Position numbers and translations under genes: made by a program
NCBI GenBank assembly: GCA_009377605.1
Contig: WHTT01000048.1
Span: 1 to 50,352, forward strand
DNA: 50,352 bases
Direction of reading: 5' to 3'
DNA from: Luteitalea sp.
GTDB lineage: Bacteria; Acidobacteriota; Vicinamibacteria; Vicinamibacterales; Vicinamibacteraceae
The notes under the pieces: model-generated
What the model saw: the letters and a program-made list of their open reading frames with translations, nothing else
The model's database searches: none
Told to the model about the DNA's origin: nothing
Shown: positions 1 through 7,658 of the stretch, piece by piece
Layout of the letters: each line of letters begins with the position of its first letter
Numbering within the stretch: position 1 is the stretch's first letter

Positions 1-1359
1 CGCCAAGCGCCGCACATGGCCGACCTGCAGGTAAACCTGAGGCCGAAGTCGGATCGCCGCACGCAAAGTCACGCCATCGCTGGGCGCGTCCGTGAGCGCA
101 TCACGCCGATGGCAAGGCAGCTCGGCGCGCGGATCCAGGTGGCCGAGGTCCCGCCCGGTCCGCCGGTCCTCCAAACGCTGGTGGCCGAGGTCTACGGACC
201 GGATCCCGATCAGCGCGTGGCACTGGCCAATACCGTGCGACAGACCTTCGAGACGACGCCGGGCGTCGTCGATGTCGATTGGTACGTCGAGGAAGAACCA
301 CCGAAGTCGATCTTGCGCGTCGACGAGGAGAAGGCCGCCGCGGCAGGCGTCAGTGCGGGAGCCGTCGCATCCGTCGTCAACATGGCAGCGAGCGGCGAGG
401 TCGCGGGCCTACTGCATGACGAGCGGTCGCGGGAAGACGTTCCGATCGTCCTGCGTCTGCCCCGCGCACTGCGGGACTCGGTCGACACCATTCGCGCGGT
501 TCGGCTGGCCGGCTTAGCGCCCGCTGGCCCAACACTGGCTGGCCCAGAACCAGCTGGCCCAGATCCAGCTGGCACTGGGCAGGTGGCCGTGGGTGAGCTC
601 ACGGCACTCGTCGCAGGCCGTGAGGCGCGCAGCATCTACCACAAGAATCTCCGCCCGGTCACGTATGTCACGGGCGACGTCGCGGGCGGCCACGAGAGCC
701 CCGTATACGCAATTCTGCAAATGAACCGTTCGCTTGCCACGGTAAGCACGCCAGACGGGTCCACCTTCGAGATCTACAACACACGCCAGCCAGAGGACAG
801 CGCCTGCTACGCGATGAAGTGGGACGGCGAATGGCACATCACCTACGAGGTGTTTCGTGATCTCGGCCTCGCATTTGCCGTGGTGCTCATCCTCATCTAC
901 ATCCTCGTGGTGGGCTGGTTCCAGTCCTTCACCACACCGCTCGTTATCATGGCGGCCATCCCGTTCTCGCTCGTGGGGATTCTTCCGGCGCACGCGGCGA
1001 TGGGCGCCTTCTTCACCGCCACGTCGATGATCGGGTTCATCGCGGGCGCAGGCATCGTCGTACGAAACTCGATCATCCTGGTGGACTTCATCGAGCTGCG
1101 CCTGCGCGACGGAATGCCGCTGGCGGACGCCGTTGTCGACGCCGGCGCCGTTCGCTTTCGGCCGATGGCCCTGACCGCCGCCGCCGTCATCGTCGCGGCC
1201 ACGGTCATCCTGTTCGATCCGATCTTTCAGGGCCTCGCCATCTCGCTGATGGCCGGCGAGGTGGCCTCGCTGCTGCTGTCACGGATGACCGTGCCCGTCA
1301 TCTACTACCTGGTGAACCGGCGGCACCTCGTCCAGCAACCAGCCACGACCGCTGCGTAA
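1..1359 (+). CDS. RND-family efflux permease, C-terminal part (5' end outside window)
   Basis: This is the 3' portion of an inner-membrane proton-driven RND pump of the CusA/heavy-metal type, which exports metals or small molecules together with a periplasmic adaptor and an outer-membrane channel. The reading frame is open from base 1 (residues RQAPH precede the first internal ATG at 16), so the gene begins upstream. The visible 450 or so residues hold the second periplasmic porter segment and then hydrophobic helices from about residue 280 onward, including [52 protein letters not shown] (the conserved helix motif of RND pumps) and a final helix ending [11 protein letters not shown]. The porter domain carries an odd Ala-Gly-Pro-rich insertion built from a 15-bp tandem repeat (523-582). 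Family-level assignment is firm; the substrate cannot be read. Confidence 0.9.
   Translation, partial: RQAPHMADLQVNLRPKSDRRTQSHAIAGRVRERITPMARQLGARIQVAEVPPGPPVLQTLVAEVYGPDPDQRVALANTVRQTFETTPGVVDVDWYVEEEPPKSILRVDEEKAAAAGVSAGAVASVVNMAASGEVAGLLHDERSREDVPIVLRLPRALRDSVDTIRAVRLAGLAPAGPTLAGPEPAGPDPAGTGQVAVGELTALVAGREARSIYHKNLRPVTYVTGDVAGGHESPVYAILQMNRSLATVSTPDGSTFEIYNTRQPEDSACYAMKWDGEWHITYEVFRDLGLAFAVVLILIYILVVGWFQSFTTPLVIMAAIPFSLVGILPAHAAMGAFFTATSMIGFIAGAGIVVRNSIILVDFIELRLRDGMPLADAVVDAGAVRFRPMALTAAAVIVAATVILFDPIFQGLAISLMAGEVASLLLSRMTVPVIYYLVNRRHLVQQPATTAA
523..582 (+). repeat. 15-bp tandem repeat inside the RND permease gene
   Basis: Four head-to-tail 15-bp units start at 523, 538, 553 and 568 with the core GCTGGCCCAGANCCA. 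The second and third units differ at one base; the first and fourth are more divergent. They encode the pentapeptides [15 protein letters not shown] and AGTGQ. The unit length is a multiple of three, so copy-number changes keep the frame. It sits in a surface region of the porter domain where related pumps normally have a short loop. Confidence 0.75.
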
Positions 1360-1412
1360 GGTCGCGAAATTCTTACCGTGCTGAAACACAGACGGAACCC
1401 AAGGAGGGCGTG

Positions 1413-1610
1413 ATGGAGAATATGAACATCGAACGGATGCTGCGGCTCATTGCGGGCTTCTTCGTCGCGGCCAGCGTGCTCGCCGGTATCTACGTGCACC
1501 CGTACTTTTTCTGGTTCACCCTGTTTGTCGGCTCGAACCTGTTCCAGTCGGCCTTCACCAACTGGTGCCCGATGATGGCCCTGTTGAGGCGGGCTGGCGT
1601 TCGGGGCTAG
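1413..1610 (+). CDS. DUF2892 (YgaP-like) small inner-membrane protein
   Basis: A 65-residue protein with two hydrophobic segments (about residues 11-27 and 30-45, FFVAASVLAGIYVHPYFFW then FTLFVGSNLFQSAF) and the late NWCPMM motif with a conserved Cys, the typical pattern of the DUF2892/YgaP transmembrane family. Such proteins often accompany rhodanese domains or metal-efflux genes. The ATG at 1413 is preferred because AAGGAGG at 1401-1407 lies 5 bases upstream; an in-frame GTG at 1410 is too close. It follows the RND permease by about 50 bases on the same strand and is probably cotranscribed. Its function is unknown; a structural or sulfur/metal-related membrane role is only a family-level guess. 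Confidence 0.8.
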   Translation: MENMNIERMLRLIAGFFVAASVLAGIYVHPYFFWFTLFVGSNLFQSAFTNWCPMMALLRRAGVRG

Positions 1611-1613
1611 TCC

Positions 1614-1737
1614 CAATGCTGTTCACTTAGCGCCCGACCTAAAGGTCGGGCCTACACAAGTCAGCGGCAGATCGGGCAAATGTAGGCCCGACCTTTAGGT
1701 CGGGCGTCTGCGTCAGTACCTAAAATGAACAGCATTG
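1614..1737. mobile_element. MITE-like 124-bp palindromic element
   Basis: The element is bounded by perfect 12-bp terminal inverted repeats, CAATGCTGTTCA at 1614-1625 and its reverse complement at 1726-1737; similarity continues inward into TTAG. Inside are two inverted copies of a 26-bp module (1631-1656 and 1681-1706) that are exact reverse complements of each other, each itself a hairpin with 9-base arms GCCCGACCT/AGGTCGGGC. There is no open reading frame, so any movement would need an enzyme in trans. Histidine-kinase homology begins immediately after its right end. Whether it moves as a MITE or as a REP/BIME-type unit cannot be decided from one copy. Confidence 0.75.
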
Positions 1738-2389
1738 CGGTTAGGGGAGATGGCCGCGGTCGTGGCCCACGAGGTCAAGAACCCGCTCGCGGGTGTTCTG
1801 GGGTCCCTGCAGATTGTGCGGACGCATCTGGTCTCTGAGGGATCGGATGCGCAGGTGGTCGAGCTGATGGCCGCGCGCCTGCGGGCGCTCAACGCGATGG
1901 TGGATGAACGTCCTGAAGTGTGCGCGCCCGAAACCGCCCACGTTCGCGAGCGTCTGCGTGCACAGGCTGCTGCGTGATACCGCGTGGTTGTTGCGAAGCG
2001 AAGAGCGCCTCTCCGGTGTGACCGTCGATATCCAGGGCCACGATGACGTGGTGCTGCCCGCAGATTCAGAGCAGCTCCAGCAAGCGTTTCTCAACCTGTT
2101 CATGAATGCTGCGCAAGCCATGGGCAACAGCGGAGTGATTCGAGTCACGGTTCAGGCAAAGGGCGACCGGTGCGAGGTCGCGATTGCGGACCACGGCCAC
2201 GGTGTGCCCCGCGATCTGCGCGACAGGATCTTCGAGCCGTTCTTCACCACCAAGACCCGCGGCACCGGCCTTGGGCTCGCCATCGTCAAGCGAATCGTGG
2301 AGCGCCACGGCGGCAGCGTCGATCTCGCCTCCTCGTCCGAGCGCGGCACCACGGTCGTCGTGACACTTCCTCTGGCGCCCTCCGTCTGA
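1738..2389 (+). pseudogene. Sensor histidine kinase, 5'-truncated and frameshifted
   Basis: The C-terminal kinase core of a two-component sensor is recognisable in two frames. The dimerisation/phosphoacceptor H-box (RLGEMAAVVAHEVKNPLAG) begins at the very edge of the palindromic element, so the whole sensory N-terminus is missing. Near 1912-1920 one base is gained or lost: the first frame runs into AMVDERPEV and stops at 1975-1977, while homology resumes in the next frame at CARPKPPTF. The ATPase domain then continues with N-box FMNAAQAM, G1 box DHGHGVP, F-box FEPFFTTK and G2 box GTGLGLAIV. Some of these motifs remain intact, so decay is recent or a C-terminal fragment is still read from an internal start. 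No response regulator is adjacent. Confidence 0.85.
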
Positions 2390-2423
2390 GCACCTTGCAC
2401 CGTGCACCGATTCGACAGCACGG

Positions 2424-2479
2424 TCGACCTTCAGGTGGGTGCGACGCCCGCGCGCTCGTTGTTCCGGTGTCAGGGTCAT
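2424..2479 (-). pseudogene. Relic of the 5' end of a TAT-exported oxidoreductase gene
   Basis: On the minus strand, from an ATG at 2479, about 17 codons read MTLTPEQRARGRR then THLK. This nearly copies the start of the intact Gfo/Idh/MocA gene whose ATG is at 5902 (MTLTPEQRARGRRNFLK), including the bases just upstream of the start codon (GCGACCATGAC versus GTGACCATGAC). Homology stops after the twin-arginine region. The relic lies between the truncated histidine kinase and the proposed IclR operators, so it looks like what is left of a second, paralogous IclR-controlled gene. Confidence 0.6.
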
Positions 2480-2624
2480 GGTCGCATGCTTGCGGTGCCC
2501 GGCCGAACAGGACTGCTGATCGAAGGCTGCCTTCCAGGTCCGCGTTACGATCAGCACGTCGGTCGGGTCCAAAACAATATGGATGTCGACGTCCGGAGGG
2601 AGCATCCACCGGCGATGCGATGTG

Positions 2625-2691
2625 TTCTGTATAAGACAAGCAAACAGCGGAAATACGTTCTATTATGTGAGATTAGTACTGTACAACAGAA
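2625..2691. promoter_or_regulatory. Two candidate IclR operator sites upstream of the regulator gene
   Basis: Site 2625-2639 reads TTCTGT-ATA-AGACAA (10 of 12 matches to TTCTGT-N3-ACAGAA) and site 2677-2691 reads TACTGT-ACA-ACAGAA (11 of 12). Perfect copies of the same 6-3-6 palindrome occur at 6278-6292 and 6459-6473. A 15-bp inverted repeat with a short central spacer is usual for IclR-family operators. The sites lie 160-230 bases before the regulator start, between it and the divergent relic at 2479, so they could serve autoregulation, the lost divergent gene, or both. The stretch from 2390 to 2853 otherwise holds only the relic. Confidence 0.6.
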
Positions 2692-2853
2692 CGGCCTCCG
2701 TACCGGCCGAGGTACAGAGCATGAGCGGGCAGGCGGCATCGTCTGCGGTGTAGCGACATCAGTCCCGATGGTCCGGCGTTTCAATATGGGTCGCGGGCAG
2801 GCCGCGCCGCGAGTGCGCACCGGCTCCGACTCCAATGGTATGTTGACCGTCAC

Positions 2854-3684
2854 ATGCGTTCCTCCAGGCAGAATCATCAGCCGCTCGGCTACAACATTGA
2901 AGTCATCGACAAGCTCGTCCGCGTTCTAGAGATCCTTCGCGACGCGCCCGGCGGCCTGACGCTGCAGGACATCACCCTGCAAACGGGCTATGTGAAGAGC
3001 TCGATTCACCGGACGCTCGGCAGTCTCAAGTGGCACGGCTACGTCGAGCAGCCGATCCCTGGCGGGCCGTACCAGCTGGGCATCAAGTGCCTCCTGCTGG
3101 CGCGCGGCTTCACGGCCAACGTGGAGCTGCTGCCGTTTGCGAGGCCGTATCTGCGCGAGATCGTCGATGCATTCGACGAAAGCGCGTACCTCGCGATTCT
3201 GCGGGCTGGTCGCGGCATCTTCGTGGACGTGTGTGAGCCCCGGCGCCGCAATCTCCGGCTCGTGGGCCCGCTGGGCGCCGACGTGCACTTCCACGCGACG
3301 GCCGCCGGGAAAGTGCTCGCCGCCTATCTTCCGGCGTCGGTGCGGGCCCGACTGCTCTCGCAGATTCAGCTCGACCCGCTCACGCCACGGACCCTGACAA
3401 GGCGTGCCGAAGTCGAGAACGAATGGGAGAACGTGGCGCGGCGGGGCGTTGCCTTCAACCAGGAGGAGACGATCATTGGAGCGATCTTCTTAGCCGGCCC
3501 GATCTTCGACGCTGAGCGCGCCGTCTGCGGCTGCATCAGTGTGGGGATTCCGAAAGTCCGCTACTCGCGTGCGCTCGGACAACAGGTCGCAAAGGTGCTC
3601 AAGGACTCCTGCCGGCGTCTGTCCGACATGCTCGGCGCGGCCGCCTACGTCCACGAGGATCGCCAACTCCACGAGTTGCACTGA
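2854..3684 (+). CDS. IclR-family transcriptional regulator
   Basis: A 276-residue DNA-binding regulator. Residues 16-80 form the winged helix-turn-helix (VIDKLVRVLEILRDAPGGL, then LQDITLQTGYVKSSIHRTLGSL as the recognition region); residues 95-265 form the effector-binding domain with the family signatures HATAAGKVLAAYLP and RGVAFNQEETIIGA. Family members bind small carboxylic acids or sugar-derived ligands and control adjacent catabolic genes. The target set here is suggested by the repeated TTCTGT-N3-ACAGAA palindrome upstream of this gene, of the 6247/5902 minus-strand operon and of the decayed TonB receptor at 6.5 kb. The ATG at 2854 is the first start that gives the family's normal N-terminal length. 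The ligand is unknown. Confidence 0.92.
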   Translation: MRSSRQNHQPLGYNIEVIDKLVRVLEILRDAPGGLTLQDITLQTGYVKSSIHRTLGSLKWHGYVEQPIPGGPYQLGIKCLLLARGFTANVELLPFARPYLREIVDAFDESAYLAILRAGRGIFVDVCEPRRRNLRLVGPLGADVHFHATAAGKVLAAYLPASVRARLLSQIQLDPLTPRTLTRRAEVENEWENVARRGVAFNQEETIIGAIFLAGPIFDAERAVCGCISVGIPKVRYSRALGQQVAKVLKDSCRRLSDMLGAAAYVHEDRQLHELH

Positions 3685-3835
3685 CCGGAGCGCAGCCACC
3701 GAAAGGCCTGGCCGCATTTCGGCTTCAGAAGGCAGCTCCAAGGCTGTCTGCGTGAGCCGGTCTGCTGCTGCCTGCAGGCCGCCCGTCGGAACGTGTCTGA
3801 CATCCCCGCGGCGTACACGCACTCCCCGCCCACCG

Positions 3836-4462
3836 TTACCAAGGGACGAGATACCCGTAAATCTCGATCCAGTCGAGTCGCGAGCTCGCCGGTGTGCCGC
3901 CCCCGCGCATCACGTCGGTGAAACCGGTGGCAGCGATACGCTCGAGCGGTGGACGTTTGACTGGCCGTCCTTCGCTGATTGTCGCTGCGTCGAGTGTCCG
4001 CCACGTCAGGTCGGCCACGTCGAGCTCACGCACACGCCAGTCATCCGAGGCGGGCTCTGACTGGTCGCTGACCAGCCACCCGCCATCCGCGAGTTGGACG
4101 ATCAGGTGCAAGTTGCGAAAGCCACTCTGCCGGCTGCGCCACCGGATCGATCCGCCCCGGCTGAGATCGACAAGTCCGGCCCGGTGTCGCAGCCCGACCG
4201 CCCACGTGTCTAAGGCTTCGCCGGACCAGACGTAGTACGGGTCATCGGCTGGCTGGTCGTGATGGCTCTTCTTGATCCTGGCGTTGCCCGGTCCGAACAG
4301 CAGGAGCCTGAGGTCGGGATGCGCGACGTGTGCCTGCGTGACCGGCCGTGCAGCGGGCGTCTCCCGCCAATCTTCGCGCGCGAGTAGCGGCGCCCGCTGG
4401 ATCCCGTCGGTGTGGGCAGGTAGAAACAGGGCTAGTAAAACGCCAATCAGGCGAGGGGACAC
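3836..4462 (-). CDS. Secreted protein of unknown function
   Basis: A 208-residue protein from a GTG at 4462, chosen because GGAGGAGG (complement of 4467-4474) sits just upstream and because it gives a clean signal peptide (SPRLIGVLLALFLPAHTDG). The mature part is rich in Trp, Arg and Asp, with a YYVWSGEALDTWAVGLRH segment, strands such as SGFRNLHLIVQLADGGWLVS, and a C-terminal LDWIEIYG, a pattern resembling beta-sandwich carbohydrate-binding or DUF1080-like domains; I cannot name a family with confidence. It lies downstream of the TAT oxidoreductase on the same strand (147-base gap) and may belong to that transcript. A role in sugar or glycan handling is only suggested by context. Confidence 0.6.
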   Translation of the reverse strand: MSPRLIGVLLALFLPAHTDGIQRAPLLAREDWRETPAARPVTQAHVAHPDLRLLLFGPGNARIKKSHHDQPADDPYYVWSGEALDTWAVGLRHRAGLVDLSRGGSIRWRSRQSGFRNLHLIVQLADGGWLVSDQSEPASDDWRVRELDVADLTWRTLDAATISEGRPVKRPPLERIAATGFTDVMRGGGTPASSRLDWIEIYGYLVPW

Positions 4463-4609
4463 AGGACCTCCTCCGGCGCCTCTCCAGCAGCGTGATACGC
4501 GAGCCATCGCGCCCAGCGCATGAGATCACCTACCGCATCCTGCCTTCTGTGCGATGGGCCAGACGACATCGTTCGGTGGCCTCCTCAGTCGCGCGGCCCC
4601 CTGCGCCGG

Positions 4610-5902
4610 TCAGGTCGCTGTCGCGACCGGAACGCGCGTACCCGACGCGATCGCCTGGTTGGCGGCCAGGCACGCTGCGGCGATGTGCGACGCCATGTCC
4701 ACGCCACAGCGAAGATCTGTTCCCACCCGGATGGCCGAACAGAACGTCTGGATCTCGAGCCGATAGGGCAACAGGCGGTCTTCATCGCCGCCGTTGCCGA
4801 CCTGGGCTCGTTCGACGGTCTCGCCGCGCGCGTCGGCAAGACGGCTCTCGGATGCCTCCACGACGGCGTTGTCGTCGCGTGGTGTCGTCTTGAAGCTCGT
4901 CGGCTCGTCGTCGTCGGTGAACAGCATCGCGTCGCCTTCCCGGCCGAAGATGAGCGTCCCCTTCGTCCCCATGAACTGCTCGGTGATGTGGTCGAAGTCG
5001 TTGGATTCGATCGACGAGAACGTGACCGTCCGCCCACCGGGATACTCGAAGATCACGTACACGTGATCGTTCACTTCGCGATCCGTGAAGCGGTGGATGC
5101 CGCCGCTTCCCAAGGCGGCCGTCGGCACGCTGTCGAGGAACTGGCATGTTGTGCCGATTTGATGGCCACCGAGCTCGGCGACGAGTCCCTGGGAGTACGT
5201 GCGGTACAGTCGCCAATTCGCGAGGTGGTCCCAGGTTGGATAGCCCCACCGCGCGGGACTGTAGTCCGGGGAGGGCGGCTTGATGTCGCGTCGCCACGAT
5301 CGGTTGCGATGGTACATCAGCCGGACGTGATAGATATCGCCGATCAGGCCAGGCTTGATCACGTGCCCATAAGCCGCCTGATAATGCGGCGCGTAGAAGC
5401 GGTTGTACCCGATCTCGAGCACGCGCCGCTGCCGCCGCGCCTCCTCCGCCATGCGCCAGCAGCCTTCCAGGTCGTACGCCATCATTTTCTCGACGAGCAC
5501 GTGATGTCCTGTCGCAAGGGCCCCCACGGCGATCTCCGCGTGCGACCAGAGGGGCGTCGCGATGAGCACCGCTTCGAGATCCTCCTTCGCCAGCATCTCG
5601 CGCCAGTCCTCGTACAGCGCGGGGCGGGGCCAGCCGAGCGTGACGAGCGCATCAGCCGCTTCCTGCCGATGGTGAGGGTTGATATCGCAGATGGCGCGCA
5701 GATCGACGAAGTTGGGCCGGCATTGACCGAGGAGCACTTTGCCCTGCCGGCCAGGGCCGATGATGCCCGTGCGCACTGGTCCGCCCCTGAGCGGGCCCCG
5801 CAAAGCGGCCGTCGCGCCCAAGGTCGCGAGCGCGGGCACTCCGGCCATCGCCTTCAGGAAGTTGCGACGCCCGCGCGCTCTCTGTTCCGGTGTCAGTGTC
5901 AT
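4610..5902 (-). CDS. TAT-exported Gfo/Idh/MocA-family oxidoreductase
   Basis: A 430-residue NAD(P)-dependent dehydrogenase-like protein. The start is taken at ATG 5902 (GGGAG lies about 8 bases upstream; an in-frame GTG at 5908 is possible). Residues 9-35 form a twin-arginine signal (ARGRRNFLKAMAG then a hydrophobic run). The Rossmann fold follows (RTGIIGPGRQGKVLLG), with VLIATPLWSHAEIAVGAL and the family lysine motif as EKM instead of the usual EKP (HHVLVEKMMAYD). The C-terminal alpha/beta domain contains GLVAELGGHQIGTT with the likely catalytic His. Exported members act on sugars or sugar acids in the periplasm and pre-bind cofactor before TAT transport. It follows a 70-residue gene starting at 6247, and that transcript begins at a perfect IclR-type palindrome. 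Substrate unknown. Confidence 0.9.
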   Translation of the reverse strand: MTLTPEQRARGRRNFLKAMAGVPALATLGATAALRGPLRGGPVRTGIIGPGRQGKVLLGQCRPNFVDLRAICDINPHHRQEAADALVTLGWPRPALYEDWREMLAKEDLEAVLIATPLWSHAEIAVGALATGHHVLVEKMMAYDLEGCWRMAEEARRQRRVLEIGYNRFYAPHYQAAYGHVIKPGLIGDIYHVRLMYHRNRSWRRDIKPPSPDYSPARWGYPTWDHLANWRLYRTYSQGLVAELGGHQIGTTCQFLDSVPTAALGSGGIHRFTDREVNDHVYVIFEYPGGRTVTFSSIESNDFDHITEQFMGTKGTLIFGREGDAMLFTDDDEPTSFKTTPRDDNAVVEASESRLADARGETVERAQVGNGGDEDRLLPYRLEIQTFCSAIRVGTDLRCGVDMASHIAAACLAANQAIASGTRVPVATAT

Positions 5903-6034
5903 GGTCACGCTCCCTTCCGGTGTTCGTCCGCGTAGGCTTCCCGGCGCAGGGCAAGCCTCCAGCGCCTGCGTTTCACGGCCTCGACGAAGTCGAGGTGGAG
6001 CAGAAGTCGGACGGCCCCTTGCCGACTCATGTGC

Positions 6035-6247
6035 CTATCCAAGCTCCGGTCCCATGATCACGAACAGGCAATTGCTGTGGCGCGGCCAGCTCCACGCGCC
6101 GCGGTACAGGCGAATGAACGGACGCCGTATCCTGAAGCCTGCGGATTGCAGCCAGGCTTGGAGCTCGGTGGCGGTATCCGGCACGTCGACGTCGCGCGTC
6201 TGCACGCGACGGGGCGATTGGCCACGGACCGACGCGCGCATGTTCAT
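6035..6247 (-). CDS. Small protein of unknown function (70 aa)
   Basis: A 70-residue ORF starting at ATG 6247 (alternative ATG 6241) with GGAG about 7 bases upstream. It lies directly downstream of a -10-like TAGAAT (complement of 6296-6301) and a perfect TTCTGT-N3-ACAGAA site. The sequence (TATELQAWLQSAGFRI, then WSWPRHSNCLFVIMG) resembles the last helix and strand of class I methyltransferases, so it may be the tail of a truncated enzyme rather than a full gene; I cannot assign a family. It is followed after 132 bases by the TAT oxidoreductase. Position relative to promoter and ribosome-binding site supports expression. Confidence 0.5.
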   Translation of the reverse strand: MNMRASVRGQSPRRVQTRDVDVPDTATELQAWLQSAGFRIRRPFIRLYRGAWSWPRHSNCLFVIMGPELG

Positions 6248-6277
6248 GGCAGGCTCCGCGAGTAGAGCGGTCTTGCA

Positions 6278-6339
6278 TTCTGTACCACAGAAAGAATTCT
6301 AATAGAGCCCTTGCTGCCACTGTATTGCCGACTACAGTG
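6278..6339 (-). promoter_or_regulatory. Promoter and IclR-type operator for the 6247/5902 operon
   Basis: On the minus strand a -10 hexamer TAGAAT (complement of 6296-6301) is followed directly by the perfect palindrome TTCTGT-ACC-ACAGAA (6278-6292), which would cover the transcription start. A second inverted repeat, CACTGTA-N8-TACAGTG (6318-6339), overlaps the expected -35 position and could be an activator site or a second operator. The palindrome is the same motif found before the IclR gene and before the decayed TonB receptor. The promoter call rests on sequence alone. Confidence 0.55.
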
Positions 6340-6399
6340 CGATGTCAAACAATCAAATACCGGGGAGACTGGGTTGGAACCGACGTCAACCAACCTGGA

Positions 6400-6492
6400 T
6401 TGTTTTGTGTTGATAGGAGAAATATTATAGACAGAAAGTCAGACGCGTCGGTATTCGTTCTGTCAAACAGAATGATTGCTGTTAAATAGAAT
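6400..6492 (+). promoter_or_regulatory. Promoter with tandem IclR-type operators facing the decayed TonB receptor
   Basis: TTGTTT (6400-6405) and TATTAT (6424-6429) with an 18-base spacer form a plausible sigma-70 promoter. Downstream lie a perfect operator-like palindrome TTCTGT-CAA-ACAGAA (6459-6473) and a degenerate copy TGCTGT-TAA-ATAGAA (6478-6492), 19 bases apart start to start, as if two dimers bind nearly the same helix face. The receptor gene it once drove has lost its first exported domain, so the regulatory region outlives its gene. Confidence 0.55.
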
Positions 6493-6549
6493 TTGTGCTT
6501 GACGCGGCGCCGGGCCGGTGCGACATGGGGCCTATTGAGACATCGGTCT

Positions 6550-7215
6550 GGGGTGAACCGCAGTGCACGGGTCGATCCGGCGCTCGCCGTCGGCACGGCG
6601 GTCGAGAGCGTCGAGGTCGTCGGCGATGCGCCGCTGGTCGACACGCGCCACGTGGCGCTTGGACGCACGGTGACGCAGACGGAGATCCTGAATCTTCCAC
6701 TCGTCGACCGTGACGTGTATGCGCTGCTCGATCTCACCGCCGGTGTCGACGATTCGACCTCGAATAACCTGTTCGGGATTCCCGGTCAGGAGACGCTCGT
6801 CAACGGATCCGCCAACGCGGGGACGGGTGCGGTGAACTACAACCTGGACGGCGGCGCGAACACGAGTGGCCTGCGCCAGACCGGCAACATCGCGCCGAAC
6901 CCGGACGCGGTGCGCGAGTTCCGCGTGCAGACCAACAACTATTCGGCCGAACACGGCCGGTCGGAACAACTTCGGGGGAAGCCTCGGCGGGCCCGTCGTT
7001 CGGAATCGCACGTTCTTCTTTGCCAGCTACAACGGCATTCGACAGACCACCGGTGAGTTCGAGAACGGCGCGCGCGTTCCCACCGCGCTGGAACGGCAAG
7101 GGGATTTCTCCCAGAGCCTCGACGACGGTGCGCTCGTGGTGATCCGGGATCCGCTGACGGCTCAACCTCGGGTTGCGCTACGACCTGCAGCTCGCGCTCA
7201 CAGACCCGCAGAACC
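6550..7215 (+). pseudogene. TonB-dependent receptor (Oar type), multiply deleted remnant
   Basis: Pieces of a large outer-membrane receptor remain in order. The first piece runs from AVESVEVVGDAPLVDTRHV through the plug (LPLVDRDVYALLDLTAGV, NYNLDGGANTSGL) to NNYSAEHGR. At about 6960 an internal deletion joins this, in a new frame, to NNFGGSLGGPVVRNRTFFF and on to VVIRDPLTAQ. Near 7165 another deletion leads to LNLGLRYDLQ. Signal peptide, regulatory-like domain and nearly all of the barrel are missing. At about 7215-7220 it abuts an opposite-strand nitric oxide reductase fragment. It clearly cannot make a functional receptor. Intact relatives occur at 12.6, 18.2, 27.7 and 47.6 kb. Confidence 0.85.
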
Positions 7216-7219
7216 GCAA

Positions 7220-7658
7220 GTTGACCTTCGTACCCGGCCGGATCGATGACGAGCGTCCGCGTCGCCGGGTCGTACGTGTTTGCTCGCATCATCTGCGTCA
7301 GCCGCTCGCGCAGTGGTGCCTGCGCTTCAGGCACGAGCTGCGCATAGCCCCGCCCGTGCGCTGTCTGTGCCCACCGATCGAGCGCGAATGTCACCTCACG
7401 ATGGAGCCAGTCGGCGGTCCAGTCGGGCGCGACATAGCTCCCGTGTCCCCACACAGAGCCGAGCTCCATCCCGCCCAACGACTGCCAGACGTTCTGACCC
7501 TCGTGAATCTCTCCCGGGCCTAGGACGATTCGACCGTCGCTTGTGACAACGCGCTCGGGCACCGGCGGGGCCTGCTGGTAGATGCGGACGCCGACGGCGC
7601 CCAGCACCGTGAACGACACGACAATCACAGCGGTGAACGCGAACCATAACTTGCGCAT
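7220..7658 (-). pseudogene. Quinol-dependent nitric oxide reductase (qNOR), N-terminal fragment
   Basis: From ATG 7658 on the minus strand the first 145 or so residues match the N-terminal extension of single-subunit quinol-oxidising NO reductases: the first transmembrane helix (LWFAFTAVIVVSFTVLGAVG), then GPGEIHEGQNVWQSLGGMELGSVWGHGSYVAPDWTADWLHRE split over residues 45-90, and YDPATRTLVIDPAG. The intact enzyme is about 750 residues; the remaining helices and all haem/iron ligands are absent. Homology stops about 7220, where the fragment meets a TonB-receptor remnant read from the other strand. The 5' end and start codon look unharmed, so a short aberrant protein may still be made. Confidence 0.85.

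Noticed and set aside
2658-2672. A further IclR-type site 19 bases before the 2677 site
   Set aside because: Only the left half (TTCTAT) resembles the motif; the right half matches 1 of 6 positions, so it is not counted.
2402-2929. A 175-codon plus-strand ORF before the IclR gene
   Set aside because: It runs antisense through the TAT relic and the operator region and lacks domain-like sequence; it overlaps the clear IclR start.
4520-5935. A 471-codon plus-strand ORF opposite the TAT oxidoreductase
   Set aside because: Shadow of the oxidoreductase; composition reflects the complement of a real coding frame.
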